Both the position numbers and the translations under genes were made by a program. Positions 11,903 through 24,047 of a stretch of DNA of 64,000 nt are shown piece by piece. Location: assembly GCA_020747015.1 (NCBI GenBank), contig JAGTJM010000015.1, positions 558,001-622,000 of the forward strand. Direction: 5' to 3'. The notes below the pieces were generated by a model. It saw nothing but the letters and a program-made list of their open reading frames with translations, did not search any database and was not told the origin of the DNA. The first letter of the stretch is position 1, and the number at the start of each line of letters is the position of its first letter. This stretch comes from Pyrenochaeta sp. MPI-SDFR-AT-0127. Lineage: Eukaryota > Ascomycota > Dothideomycetes > Pleosporales > Cucurbitariaceae.

Positions 11903-13221
11903 CGTGCCAGTCTGCAGCTGTTTCGGTGTTGATATGTCGTATTAAACTAATCGCGTCTGGATTCCGCTTCCAAGGATACGGTAGTCGGCGTGCCGAAGCT
12001 GCTAGCTGTGGGTGCTCCTTTGTTCGTGAGGGGTTGGCCTGCGCGAGCCGATACAACGAGATAAACAACTCCTCTAGGCTGGCTGCAGAGAGAAGAGGAT
12101 ACTGTTGCACGGCCAGACAGTCGTCTAGCAGGCAGGGGACATATAGAGGATGCTGGTGCGGCAGTGGTGTGAGATGCTGGCTCCAACGACGTGGTCGCGA
12201 TTGCGGAGACGGTGACCGTATCCGCTTGGCGATGTTCGCTGAGCTAAGACAGCGATGGTATGCGTGCGTCGGGTCCTCTTGCCTGATTGGTCGAGTCGAA
12301 ACCGGCGTGACATGTCCCCCTCAACCAACGGCATCTGTCGACGGGGCGGAATGGGAAGCTGTCGACAAGTGAGTGGTGCTGTCCCCTGGCGTTAGTGGTA
12401 TGCGGCTACGAGTATGTGTTGCTGGTATGGGAAGGTCATGTCCGAGATTGCCCGAGCACATGAAGAGAAGAGAGCGACAGGTTGCCTGGCAATGAACCCT
12501 AAAGGGATTCGACAACGTCTCATATGAAGTATACATGCAAAGGTTCTGGAAAGAGGATCATAAGTGATCCGAACCTGAAGGATGTCACAGTGTGCGCTAG
12601 ATAGCATTGTTGAAGAGTGATCTTCTAGCTAGATGGGTGAGCTGGTTAGTCCAGACATGAACAAAACGAGAAAAGAGCAATCAAGATGATGTCAAGGGTG
12701 AAAGTCTCGATGGCATGATGTGTAGATCACGTTCGAGCCCATGAACCGCTTGTGCCAAACCTAGCTGAGTCGAGCGAAGCCCGCCAGTCCGAGGTGATTG
12801 ATTTGTAGTAGATAGAGTACAGCTATCGCCATCCGCTCTACAAGGCAGGATGGCAGATAGTGCGTTCTCCCATAGACGTCTCTCTGCGCTGTGTGGTCCG
12901 TTCCGCTATGCGGCCCCTGTCCTCGTTGAAAGATTTTAGCATAGAAGGTGCCGCAGAAGGCGACAATTGTGGTATACCGCATTGCCAAACTGAAACCTCG
13001 ACTCTCCGTAGCCATATTACGCCGTGCCATGTAACCCCTGTCCGCTCCTCTCTGTGCCTGTCGGTCAGACAATGCCGCTGTCTCGAAGCCGACCTTTGAA
13101 GTCCTCGGCGTCCTGGAGGTCGCGAGGCACAGTCAGTGACAATTCGAGAATGTTCTTGCGGGCGGTCGACGCGAGAAGCAACGAGGTGTAACGTATGTGA
13201 CTGTGCCTCTTCACACGCCTG
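11903..13221. other. Intergenic, no supported gene
   Basis: MAF1 promoter and the 3' flank of the AP-1 sigma gene. A 198-codon plus-strand frame over 11776-12372 runs antisense through the MAF1 first intron and upstream region and resembles no known protein. Nothing else was recognised. Confidence 0.5.
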
Positions 13222-13934
13222 CTACATGATCTTGGTAACGATATCGTCCTCAGCCTGACGAGAAAGGCGCGCGTCAGTCATATCGCGCTGTGGCGGCGTC
13301 GAAGAGGAGATGAAGTTGATCAAGCTTCACTCACCTCCATGTCTTCGAGGCTGTCCTGCTGCCCTATGCACCTCAGCACGTTCTTCTTGCTGCTCTCTTG
13401 CATCTCGCCGGCGAGCAGCAGCTCGTCGAGGATGAAGTAGGCCTTTTGGAAGTTGAAGATGATGTCGAGCTCGCACACGTTGCCGTAGTACTTGTCCATC
13501 TGCTCGACGTAGCGATGGACGATTTCGAGAGTGATCAGCTCATTGTCGGTCGAGTCGCAGCCAGCGATGAAGAAGAGCGAGGCATAGCGGCGATATACAA
13601 TCTTGGTGTCTGGAACAGAGTGTGAGCCGAGCGAGGCAGCATCCTTGCGGGACCCACCGACCTTTGTACTCCAAGAAATTGCACATGCGCGTACGGCGGG
13701 CGAGGACGAGCTGCGACACGTCCTTGACAATCTTGGCCTTGTCCTTGGGGGCCAGCGTGGTGAACCACTTGGCCAGGCGCTGGGAGAGCTTCAGTAGAGG
13801 GCCTATGGCCTTTCAGGGTGAGGGACCCACCACTTTGCCCTGCCGCGAGAGCAGGATGAGGTATCTGCTGCGGTCAGTGTCCATCACGTGCATGCGAGGG
13901 CTTGGAGCACAAGGCGCACTCACTTTATCGTCAT
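13222..13934 (-). CDS. APS1: AP-1 clathrin adaptor complex sigma subunit, 5 exons
   Basis: Small sigma subunit of the AP-1 adaptor, which with gamma, beta and mu subunits recruits clathrin for trans-Golgi/endosome traffic and helps recognise dileucine cargo signals. Exons are 13934-13924, 13864-13831, 13779-13662, 13609-13335 and 13254-13222, all with GT-AG introns. They join in phase to 156 residues, the normal family length. The protein starts MTIKYLILLSRQGKVRLAKW. It continues through the RRTRMCNFLEYKD block and IVYRRYASLFFIAG, then EIVHRYVEQMDKYYGNVCEL and NFQKAYFILDELLLAGE, which favour AP-1 sigma over AP-2 or AP-3. Exon 1 is only 11 nt, so automated gene finders may choose a false start. 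A homopolymer of about 15 G on the plus strand lies a few bases before the ATG. The gene is divergent from the glutamate-cysteine ligase modifier gene. Confidence 0.95.
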
Positions 13935-13940
13935 GGTGTT

Positions 13941-13955
13941 GGGGGGGGGGGGGGG
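13941..13955. repeat. G/C homopolymer (about 15 nt) in the AP-1 sigma 5' leader
   Basis: An uninterrupted run of about 15 G on the plus strand, read as C in the AP-1 sigma mRNA, ends seven bases before the start codon. Such runs are prone to length change and to sequencing error, so its exact length is uncertain. Confidence 0.85.
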
Positions 13956-14154
13956 AAAGGGAAGCGCCTTGACGTCGAGTGTGCTATGCAAACTATGTTC
14001 GGCCATCGGCGAGTCCTGGTGGTTCAGCCCCGCGACTCGGTGAGACGTCAATGCGCTCTCATCTTGACAACCCCCGCGACCACACTCCACCCGTAGATGC
14101 TCTGCTCTGCTGATGCGCCGGGCCTCCTTGGTGTGATTAGGAATTCCTCTGCAC

Positions 14155-14161
14155 TTAGTCA
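14155..14161 (+). promoter_or_regulatory. Candidate Yap1/AP-1 response element TTAGTCA upstream of GCLM
   Basis: TTAGTCA lies about 200 bases before the start codon of the glutamate-cysteine ligase modifier gene, in the divergent intergenic region. This heptamer is the Yap1-type element known from the yeast GSH1 promoter, and fungal Yap1 orthologues drive glutathione genes under oxidative stress. A seven-base match can occur by chance, so the call rests mainly on gene context. Confidence 0.4.
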
Positions 14162-14360
14162 ACCTTTGCGATCCTGATTATCAAGACTATCGCAGGCCAA
14201 ACCCGTCTGCTTTCCTTGAGCGCCCCCCACACGCTGACAAAACATTCACCTTGTTCTTTTCACTGTCAGGCGCGGCTTCTCCCGCAACTTGCCCTACATT
14301 ATTAGGCCTTGTAGTCCCGAGCCTCGAGTCTCTGCATACGGAATCATCACAACCGCCGCC

Positions 14361-15369
14361 ATGAAGCTCATACTGTCCACCTCGTACGTTCGTCTGAATT
14401 GCGCCCTCACACTTCGGCTGTCTAACAATCCCAAGGAACATCATGTCTGGCGGGCCTTCGGTCACCAGACGCCCCTTCTTCGAGAAGTCAAACACAGAAC
14501 TCACCTCTTCTCTCCGCGCAAACTTCACCGCCCACCAGTCCCCACCAACGCCCGTAACCAACGGTTCCACACCCACCAGTCCTTCGTACAAGTCATGGAC
14601 CACGCGCACCGACTCCGCCCTATACACACCTACACACACGCCATCCCCACTCAGTGAGCCCCGAGAATCCTACGACATCACAGTCAAGCTCTTCTACCTG
14701 CCAAACATACCTGCCAACAGGCGATGCGCCCAAACACGAGAAGCTATCGAATTAGTGCTGAAAGAGCTGGGTACATCTTCAATAGACCTGCTCATTGTGA
14801 GCTTCCCTGGGCTGTCTTTCGATGCAGACGACGAGGACTCTGACTTCGACGACCCACCCTCCGCACCACAATCCACATCTGAGACCACCGATGGCGGTTG
14901 CATCGATTCAGAAGTTCCGCCAGAGGATATCGACACCATGATCACAACGTGGCGGACGCTCGAGAAATTACAATCAGAAGGATTAGTTGCAAAATTGGGA
15001 ATCGCCGAGTTTGGCGTTACAAGATTGAGCAAGTTTTTGGAGCATACAAATATCAAGCCGAGCGTCAATCAGATAAATGTACGAGATTGCTGTGTCGTAC
15101 CCAAGCCTCTCATAATCTACGCAAAGCAGCAGCAAATTGAACTCCTTACGCATAACGACTGCACGAACATCTTACCACGGGGAACGCTAAGGCAGATTTT
15201 GGGCTCCGGGGAGAACGGATCGGGCGTTCTGGCGGGTGAGGGCAACACAGATGGGCTGAAGGGTGATGTAGAACCACAGTGGGTGGTCAAATATACTGCC
15301 GTGGTTAAAGATCGGGGTGTGGTAGAGAGCAAAGGCTATTTCGCAGCGGCAGAAATAAGAGAGGAGTAA
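14361..15369 (+). CDS. GCLM: Glutamate-cysteine ligase modifier (regulatory) subunit, 2 exons
   Basis: Regulatory light chain of glutamate-cysteine ligase, the rate-limiting step of glutathione synthesis. It has an aldo-keto reductase-type fold and acts by raising the activity of the catalytic subunit. Exon 1 (14361-14383) encodes MKLILSTS. A 52-nt intron (GTACGT donor, CTAAC branch site, AAG acceptor) joins to exon 2 at 14436, giving SNIMSGGPSV and a total of 318 residues. The start with MKLILSTSNIM is typical of fungal members. AKR-like features include the IDLLIVSFPG strand, the helix around TWRTLEKLQSEGLVAKLGIAEFG, and KPSVNQINVRDCC. An acidic Ser/Asp-rich insert (about residues 150-185) separates the first strands from the core. 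The gene is divergent from APS1 and shares about 430 bp of promoter that holds a TTAGTCA element. Confidence 0.9.
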
Positions 15370-18300
15370 CGAAATTACTTGCAAGCCATCACATGAGCAT
15401 CTCACAATAAGATACCTTCAAATACCTTCAGTTAATATGTTTGCATCAGACGCCCAGCCTCTATCCCCGTTACACACTCTCGATTTCCTCTCCCATACCA
15501 ATCGCGCTTTGATTCTCCTTGCATCCTATTCCTGCAACAGATGCTTAAGTCCTATTCACCTCGCAGACCAGCTCCACCCGCAACTCCGCATTCCTTACAC
15601 GTCAACCCTGTAGCTCCCAATGTCGCAGCAACGAGCGGATGCCGGCACCTGCTACACCGCTTCTCCGTCACCCCTACACCTTGGCCCTTGTTGTCTTCCC
15701 TGCCTTGCGGGTGTGGTAACGCTGGTTTAGGCTGTACATGCTCTCTCCTTTCATTTGTTCTCTCCGCAGGCTCCTGGGCCGATGCTGCACCTCTTTGTGC
15801 TGGTTTGGTTTTGTCTGACATCGTGGACGGTGAGTGGACAGGTTTTACCGGACTGAAGTGTATGTGGTGAGTTGGTCTACTGGATATTCGTGACTGGTCT
15901 ATGACTATCAGAAACGAGGAAGGGAAAATTTGATAGTAGAGAATTATTTTATCTTCATGCTTGTGAAGCGTGGAAGGAAGGGGAATGTGAAAGGCTCTTA
16001 AGCTTCAAGGGCGGCAGAATGTCAATTGCTGTACTTTGGGTCATTCCATCGTCAATTGTGTAGATCATCAAGCCATTGCCAACGATATGTTTGCTAACGG
16101 GGGCTCACACTTCAGTATGTTTCTGTTGAAAAATGTATTTTCGCTTTGCAAAAATGAAGAAAGGCTAATATTCAGGGATCATCGTACCTATGTAGCCAAC
16201 TTCCGCACGCTTGAAGAAGCATGATTTTGGTGAATATGCTCAGCTTCAATGGCAAGGGCCTCCAGAGTTGCTTCCTAATGTGTAGCTATCAGCTGGGCCG
16301 CAGTAGGTACCACATGACAAATCCAGGTCTACATTCGAACGATATCCTAGGCCTCCGGATTTCCGACAACATCCACCGAATGAGCATTGAAATAATATTA
16401 GACAATTGATCGCCATATATACGCAGTAGAGTGGTCAATCAGCAATCGCTCTCACCTGCAAGATGATCCACAAGCCTAGTGATGCCTCCAAATCTATGCG
16501 ATTCTACACTTGTCAACAACAAATCCTACCACACTGATGATGGCCACCAAGGAGCTGAAGACTACGAAGATACTAACACTTCTTATCTCGGTAAGTCTTG
16601 GGTCACCGTCCTACTACGGGCTACACGTTGTGGAAACTAAAATGTTCAGGGTCAAGAAGCCCCTACATGACCAAAGTGCTATTAGTACCTGCTCTATTGT
16701 TTACTCTACTATTTCGCGATTTTTAGGACTAGTTCTTCGTATCAGTAGGTGTTCGATGATTCTTAGCTTTTTGCTTAGCGATTAAGCTTTGAACTCGTTC
16801 GGTTGTTTAGAAGTGCATATGTTGAAGCAGGGCGAATTATGTGGGAATTCATTCACATACTTTGGGCTTTGAAAGCCAGAGGGACGTTTGACGTGCGTGA
16901 CTAGAGGTGACGGGCATGATGCATAACAAGTAAGATGAACTTAACCGGGCTGCGTGCATGGGCTTCATTCAATCTAAAGCTGCATTGCAGTGAACGCTAA
17001 ATAGATTGTTGCAGCGCAGTTACATGGCGCTTCTTGATCGTTCAATGCTGATCATCTCTCGTCCTTGAATACCAATTAAGCATTTTTCTTTTGATTGTGA
17101 TCCGCTGAATCGTATTTCACAGATGCTGATAATAAATATTATATGATGTTGATTTGCTATTTTTTTTGTTTGTTGTTACGCACTTGATCTTCTCTTACCA
17201 TCTGACGGACTACCAAACATTCACTATTATTGTAGACTGATATCTTCTAGTCAAGGAGAATATATCTTTCCAATGCCCGAAGCTCTGCTTTGTGCTCGCC
17301 AAGTCAGCATTGCGCTGATCTATGTATTCGTGTACGCCGTTTAAGCAGGATTCCAGCGCGCCATTCAATTTCTTAAACATCCACGAATTCTACCATTATA
17401 ATGGCATGACAAAATAGTAGCATTGTGTCCACAGATCTAGTGTCCTATGTTCGTGAAGTTCATGCACAATTCCCTGTTCATTTTTGGAGAGCAGCACAGC
17501 TTGATCTGAAAGCAGCAATTGATGTAGCATTTCCAAAGCAAAACAATGGAGATAATAATAGCCATAGTACTACAATCTCCTGTTCCCTTCCCCTGGTTCA
17601 TGTTCATACGATGCACCCTCGTATAATCGAGAGTTTTCTACACCCCTCCATCACGTCGCAAACCATCACCCAATATTTCCCCAAAGATACTAAGTAGTGC
17701 AGAGGTGAACAGAAAGAATCGCGACCTACACATAGAAGTTCAATGCAGCCCCGAGGACCTCACCGCGGCACGGTTTGACTACTAGTATGTGAAAGACGAG
17801 ACTTCAGCATGGACAGCTGTCGTGAGTGTACATAGACTTGATGATGGCGCTGTATTATGATACCGATAACCAGTACACACTACATTCAAGGTTTCAAATT
17901 ATAGTTCTGCAGACGGCCCATGGTGAGCCCAGAATGAACGGGTGACAATCGTATGATCACACTTGGATAGAATACTTACGGCTGACAAGAGGCAAATGCA
18001 ATCACTCCACTCAAACTCCTGATATAGCTGACATGTGTCGTGGCCCTGGCTACTATGATGGAATAGATCATCCGAGCTTCAGCATTCACGTAGTGGCAAA
18101 GTCATGTACGATGACACTGTTCAGGAAGTTTAGCTCAGCTACTCCACACTGATCATGTATGGTAGCTCGAGGGTTCTGCGGGGAATGCGCAACTCCGTGG
18201 AGCATGCGAACATGTTGACGTACGGCAGAGGTTTACCGAACGGTCTTAAATTAATAACACGGTATAGTGAGCCGTCATGCTCTCAGCCGGGTTACCAGAT

Positions 18301-21300
18301 ATACGCAAGCTCCATGACCTGCATGTGCCCACAACGGCAGCTATCAGGGTAGTTCGCCTGAGCAGTCTATGCAACAAAGGCAACCTTGCGAAGAGGTTCG
18401 CATTGAGTATCGGATCAGCATTAGTTGCAAGAGAATTGCGTGAAGCATGTTGTCACAATCGGGTGATATCTGGAGGCAAAATCTGGTGTATCCGCCATCA
18501 ATCGTCCTAAACCGACATCGGTGACATACTGCGGCTTCTCGCATGCCCCCCAAGGTTTGTGCAACAGTATTCAACGGAAAGTTTTGTGATGCGTAAGCAA
18601 CTGCGTAACGGTATGCAAGTCATACAGGAGGTGGTACTGAACGGTGAGCCTCAATCGGAGATTGTTCTCATCTCATTTTCGTAGGCGATCTTCGAGAGTG
18701 TTTGATTGGAATAACTCCGGGTAATGGAAAGTGGAGTCCCACAAGGATCTTAGTCAAACAATTGAAGACCCGGAGCGTATGTTGTGAACATGTTGCTAGC
18801 TAGCATCTCAACAGGCTCGGGCGTGGCCACTTGCTGCTGTTGAGTTCGTGGTGTTCCATTCTTGGTATGAGCGAGTGGAGACCATAGTGGAGACTTCTGG
18901 GGCACGGAGATGAAAGGACTTTCCCGCAGCGTGGGGTATAACTTCCACGATAGAGGTGCGATACCCGGGTTGTGCAATTGACGTGTTCCTGGTGTTCGCA
19001 GATTGTTTCGTCCCAGGAACGCTTTCCAAATAGATCAGTCAAAGTCAGCCAGCGCGATAGAGGAACAGCTAAGTTCAGCGAATGAGAGACACGGAAATAA
19101 AGAAGGATCGAGGGTCCAGAAGAGGCAAAACGACAACAGCTTGCAAGCCGAGGGATCGGCTGCATTAGACAAGGATGTTCCCTTGACAATCAAAACGGAT
19201 GACAAGGCAAGAACAAAGAAACGAATAGGCCGCGATGCAAAGGCAAGCCGTTTGTATCTTATCTAGTTGCTCCAGCGAGTGTGAATGAATGGGAGCAGCC
19301 ACCCGTCCGTCCGGATAGCGCAAGCTGGTCGCTTGAACCGGACAGGGGATTAAAGAGGCGAGTGACCCTCCAGTCAGTGACCTTGTGGGAGACGTGAGAA
19401 CTGCACTGCAGATGTGTATCGGAAGCGGGAGAGTTAAGAGCCCGAGAGCGCACCGACAAAGAACCGACAGCCGTTGAGAGCTTTCGGCAGGCGAGATGTT
19501 GCAGCAACAGTCGGAGTTAAGGCGTGCATTAAAGGGCCCCGCGGAGTGTGCTGCCAGAGAAGCCTAGCGGCGAAGAGCTACAGCTGAAAGAAACAGGATG
19601 GCCCTGTCTCTACTGGAAGCACAAGCTCACGGAGACGTTTATGGCTCATGGTTGGCGCAAAGGTCCGACATGAAGCTGTTACTGACTCAATGAATACGAC
19701 AGTGGAACAAATAGGTCAACATCTGACTCTTCTCCTGCAAATTGAGAATGTTGTCTCCACTAGTACCCAGAGATAAAGCCGCAATTGGAGGATACAAAGT
19801 GGTACCTAGGTACACGTGAGACGCAAACTGAGAAGCTCGCTATACGCCAGGAGTGAGCTATCGCTAATTGGGCCTAGCAGCCTTGGTTTTCATTCATTCT
19901 GATTTAGCTATCTAAGATCAGGTGTCAGCATCGTTCCATTATATTGAGGAGTTGGCCAGAAGCCCCAAATATATGCTACAATATCAGGATAGTTTATGCT
20001 AGTCATCTGCAATCCGGGGTCGCTATCCAGGCTTGGTTTGAGCCCGGGGAAACAATACATGTCACACCAAGAGATCTCCATGCAGTCTGCGTTGAGCAGG
20101 ATTGTGCCCGCTGCAAGACACTGCACGGAGCAGAAACAGCTTTATTGAACACTCTATGCCCGGCCAAAGGCTGCAACGCATGCATCATGCAAGGCGGTAC
20201 GTTGTGGATGCAAACTTGCCGTGTTTCCAGACTCAAATCTCGCTCTTGTTGCTCACAACGGTGCGCTGTACGAACAGTCATATCAAATGCCTCAGTACCT
20301 GGCACATGGTAGCTTGATAGGCTAAACTGGGCTGCGAGATAGTGACAATCCATGTACTGGCATTCAGATAAAGTATGAGGGGCATCTGAGAGAAATGCGC
20401 TGGGACGCCCATTTCAGGCTAGCGCCAACATTGGCTTAGGCGGGCTGTTTCTTGAAGCGAAACGGGAAGAGGGAGACGCTCGTCATCGAGTCTTTGCAGG
20501 AAGCTCCCGCCTCGGTTGGCATTGTATCGTGTTGTAGGAACACGTCATGCAACAGTACGGGAAGCATCTGTAAGACGCTGAATGCGGCCATTTCCAAATA
20601 GAAGACTCCAAGGTTCAGAGCGTGCGACATGCATGGTGGCTCTGGCACACTACCATAGTATACTGCTACTATTTTGCACAGCCATACCGAAAGATCGTCC
20701 GGGATACTGTTGAACCCAGTCAGTAGACGCTGTGGCGTTGATCTTAGGTCGGTCTTCGCACACATCCGTTGTTAGCATGATCGACCGTGGGCTAATCAGA
20801 TCTGTGCCTCGCGGAAATTTTTGGATCAGCGAGCGTACTTTAGCCTTGGGGCGAGCGACCTCTGAGTGCCCTGCCATGAGTCCAAACAACAATACACAAG
20901 CGTTCGTATCCATGTTCGCAGACCGAATGGATCGTGCTGCATAAGCTACAAACGACAGTGACTTGGGACTAGCGAAGTTTGCTACCAGCCACAGCTCGAA
21001 GCTTTGATCATGCTCAACAGGGCTGAGAATAGAGTATTTACATCTGTTGTTCGAATGTTTTCCACCATTGTTCGATTGACGTAAAGGGCTTTTCCAAGTG
21101 GATACTTGCCTGGAGCGCCAGCACGATAGTCGTGTAAATCAGCCACGAGCTTGACGGCACGCATGCACGACAGCAGCAGATCTTCCTTTGCCACAAAGGC
21201 GCGACGTCATGTCAAAGGCCGTTGCGGACCGTGAAAGGAGATGTGCAATGCGCAGGGCCATAGCCGAGTCTTTGCTGTGGCAATGCGCAAGGCCAACATC

Positions 21301-22900
21301 CTACGTAGTATCAGTTTATGCTGAAGGGGGATTAGTTTGCCAGTCGCGCCAGAGCAATCTGAGCAGATGCCGTCATACGTAATGGGTGTCCCAATGCATG
21401 TAGCAGGACCACTGCGGCGAACGCTGTATGGCTGGCACCCTCGGAACGCACGAAGGACGGAAAGTCTGTCAGGGCGGCCTGTCTTGCACTGCAGAGGGTC
21501 AGGTGGCAGCAGGATACCCACAGCGACCTATTGGCATGCCTGGGAGTGGGTACGAAGGGTGCAAGAGGGATTCGTCTTCCGTCTCACGGGCGCATCGCGC
21601 ATTCGCGGTTGATCCGGCGGTGTTGCTTCGTTTCCAATTCTGACAAATTGCTGCCGAGACTACTACGGGTCGGTTCAAGCGCGCGAGGTAGTTCGCTCTC
21701 GCATTTGCTCGCCCATTGCTGCACCTGTTTTCCGAAGCGAAGCAAACGGCGACAGCGGAAACGGTCTCGATCAGCAATTGGCACCCATGAGTGGTGGGCT
21801 GGGGGCTGCACCGGACAGGGCCAGACAGGCGGGCGATGGGGGGGAATGGGATGCACACCCGTGGAGCTCAGGTCATGCGGCGGGCGATGGGGTGGATCGT
21901 CAGGCGGCCCATGCGCGCTCCAAGCGAGCCACTCACACGGGCGCGCTAATTCGCTAGCGCCAGGAGCTAGTGTTCACCTTACCCCAGAGTCTGCAAGCGG
22001 CCTAGTTCCCTGATCCGCTGGAAGACCAAGCGCGACCTTTCATCTCCAGCTTCCCCAGGTTTTTGCACGGGCGCCTGCCTGGGCTGACATCGGTGAAAGC
22101 TTCAATCCCGCAGGACCGCGCGAATGTACAGCGCGCCAGGTCATCTCTCTTGCCCACATGCGGCGTCGTCGTCTGCAGTGCTGACTTCGCGTAGCGTGCT
22201 GTCAAAGCTGTGCCCGTTCCTTTGGTTAGGCGCCTGCTGGCCGCAGTGACATGGGTCCTCGTACTGTACTGTATGCGGTCCCATTGTGCACACATTACAT
22301 GGCGTTACTTTGTTCTGTGACAGGCCCATGAAACTCCATCTCGAGAGCAAAAGCGTACCTTGGAGCCGTGCCATTATCCGCCGCTCCATAAGACTGCGTA
22401 GGCCCTGGGAGTCTACTCTCGCTACTATCCTGGAACAAGTGTTGATGGTGATGTCCGCCGCTAGTTAATTTGGGGCCTGCCGTCTATTGGAGGCTGTCAA
22501 TCTATCCCAGCCAGGCGAGATGAGTTTGGGTGTTTGTCCCAGAGCGCATTATTGAGTCGGCGGCTCGTGAGTAAATAGACAATACCGATTGAGAAAGTTG
22601 CGGCTGCATGGAGCGCGCCATGGAGCAGAGCGAGTGCAAAGCACACGTGAGCCGAGGTTTGCACCCGTTGGGCGGCGGCGGCGGGTACGTGCGGCCAGGT
22701 CTTGCAAAGGCGTGCCAAAATGTTAAAAAAATAGGCCCACGATGCTGATCGCTGGAGTTTATCGCTGCCTCTAGAAGCAGAAAGCATCTAGCTCGCGGAG
22801 GCAAAAGCGAGACCCTGTTGTTCGCAGGCAGCGGATGCACGCCGGAGCAGACCCCTGCTGTAAAAATGCCGTTTTATGAACGATGCTCCACTCCTAAAAA
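15370..22900. other. Gene-free, partly A+T-rich island
   Basis: About 7.5 kb with no protein I can recognise on either strand. The section from about 16.0 to 17.7 kb is visibly richer in A+T than neighbouring genes, with runs such as AATAAATATTATATG near 17130. From 18 to 22.9 kb the composition returns to normal but frames stay short and overlapping. A minus-strand group of three short frames at 20436-21194 has protein-like composition without resemblance to anything known. I see no terminal inverted repeats, LTRs, transposase motifs, tRNA B-boxes or long tandem arrays. Confidence 0.5.
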
Positions 22901-24047
22901 GCTCTGGTGCTTGACAACCCGGCGAACGTGGAGCTGGCCAGTTGCATGACACACACCAGGCTAGCCCCCAGACAGTACGGGCGAGCCCTGAGGCTTGGGG
23001 ATCTGCTTACCTTTCTCCAAGGCCCGTCTCCAAGCACTTGCTCCTGCTCCCCATCGTCACAGCTCGTGCAATCGCAACCTGCTGCTTGTACTTGTCACCC
23101 TCGTTCTGTCTTGCGTTCTGCCGAGGAAAAGTCGTGGGCCCGAGCTTGTTTCCCCAGACTTGGTCGTCTCTCCCTGCGCCTCCAGCCAATCATCGACGCC
23201 TTGCCAATTGCTCTCCCCGGGACCCAACGTTGTGTCTGCGCTGTAATCTAGCCCTCTGGGCCGACCAGCAAAAGCTGCCGGCGTCCAACAGCGCTGCTGC
23301 GAACAAACGCTTACTCCAAGGCTGGATTCCGCCGTCCAAGTCACCCAGCTTTAGCAACCTGCAATTGCCTAGCAGCTGTCGACACACAGCGGCCCTGCGC
23401 ATACCGGGCCCATCCGTAGAACACGTACGCCCGCCAGCATATGGACGGTCCGAACTAGCTCAGACTTCGTCCCGCCGTCCCTGTGGTTCCCCTTCCTCGC
23501 TCGGCCTCTTCTCAGACACTTTTGTCCTTTCCAACTCACCCCCCCCCTTCGACCAAGCAGTGCAGCGGCCCGTTGTTGGCCCCTCTCACACAGCTCCACT
23601 GCCCTCCAAAGCACCAGTGCGCTTCTCTTGCAATTGATTTCGAGCTTTGTCTAGGATATTCCATTTCTGTGGCCGGTAATCGGAGTCTCTCACGGCACTG
23701 AAGAATCCCCCACGAACACCCGTTCTGTTGTGGAGGTTGCGGAAGGTATTGCCCCATCTGCCCATTGCCGAAGCTTCAATGTCCACTGACGTATGTGCTT
23801 GATGGCAGCGCCCGTGTCTTCACAAGCCCTTTGTTTACTCGGCGAGCTTGCTGACCTTGCGAGCTACAAGCAGCGCGGCCCTTTTGCTACAACAAGTGCG
23901 TGGTAGCACCCAATACTCCACACGTTGGAAGCTGTCCAGCAATCCTATCCTGCCAACCCACCCATCTGCCCGCCTGGGAGCTCTTCTTCCAGGGCAATTG
24001 CGTTGCCACAGACCATATTCGTGGCAGCACCAGCGCCATAGATCGCC
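22901..24047 (+). promoter_or_regulatory. Probable promoter and long pyrimidine-rich leader of the AmdX-like gene
   Basis: The 1.1 kb before the C2H2 regulator start is C- and CT-rich (for example about 23030-23250 and 23460-23560) and contains several ATG codons with short open frames, as expected for a long leader with upstream ORFs. No coding exon with homology was recognised, so it is given as probable leader rather than a gene. An additional upstream exon of the regulator cannot be excluded. Confidence 0.35.

Noticed and set aside
11776..12372. 198-codon plus-strand frame antisense to the MAF1 start
   Set aside because: It crosses the MAF1 first exon and intron and has no recognisable domain. 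The sense gene is clear.
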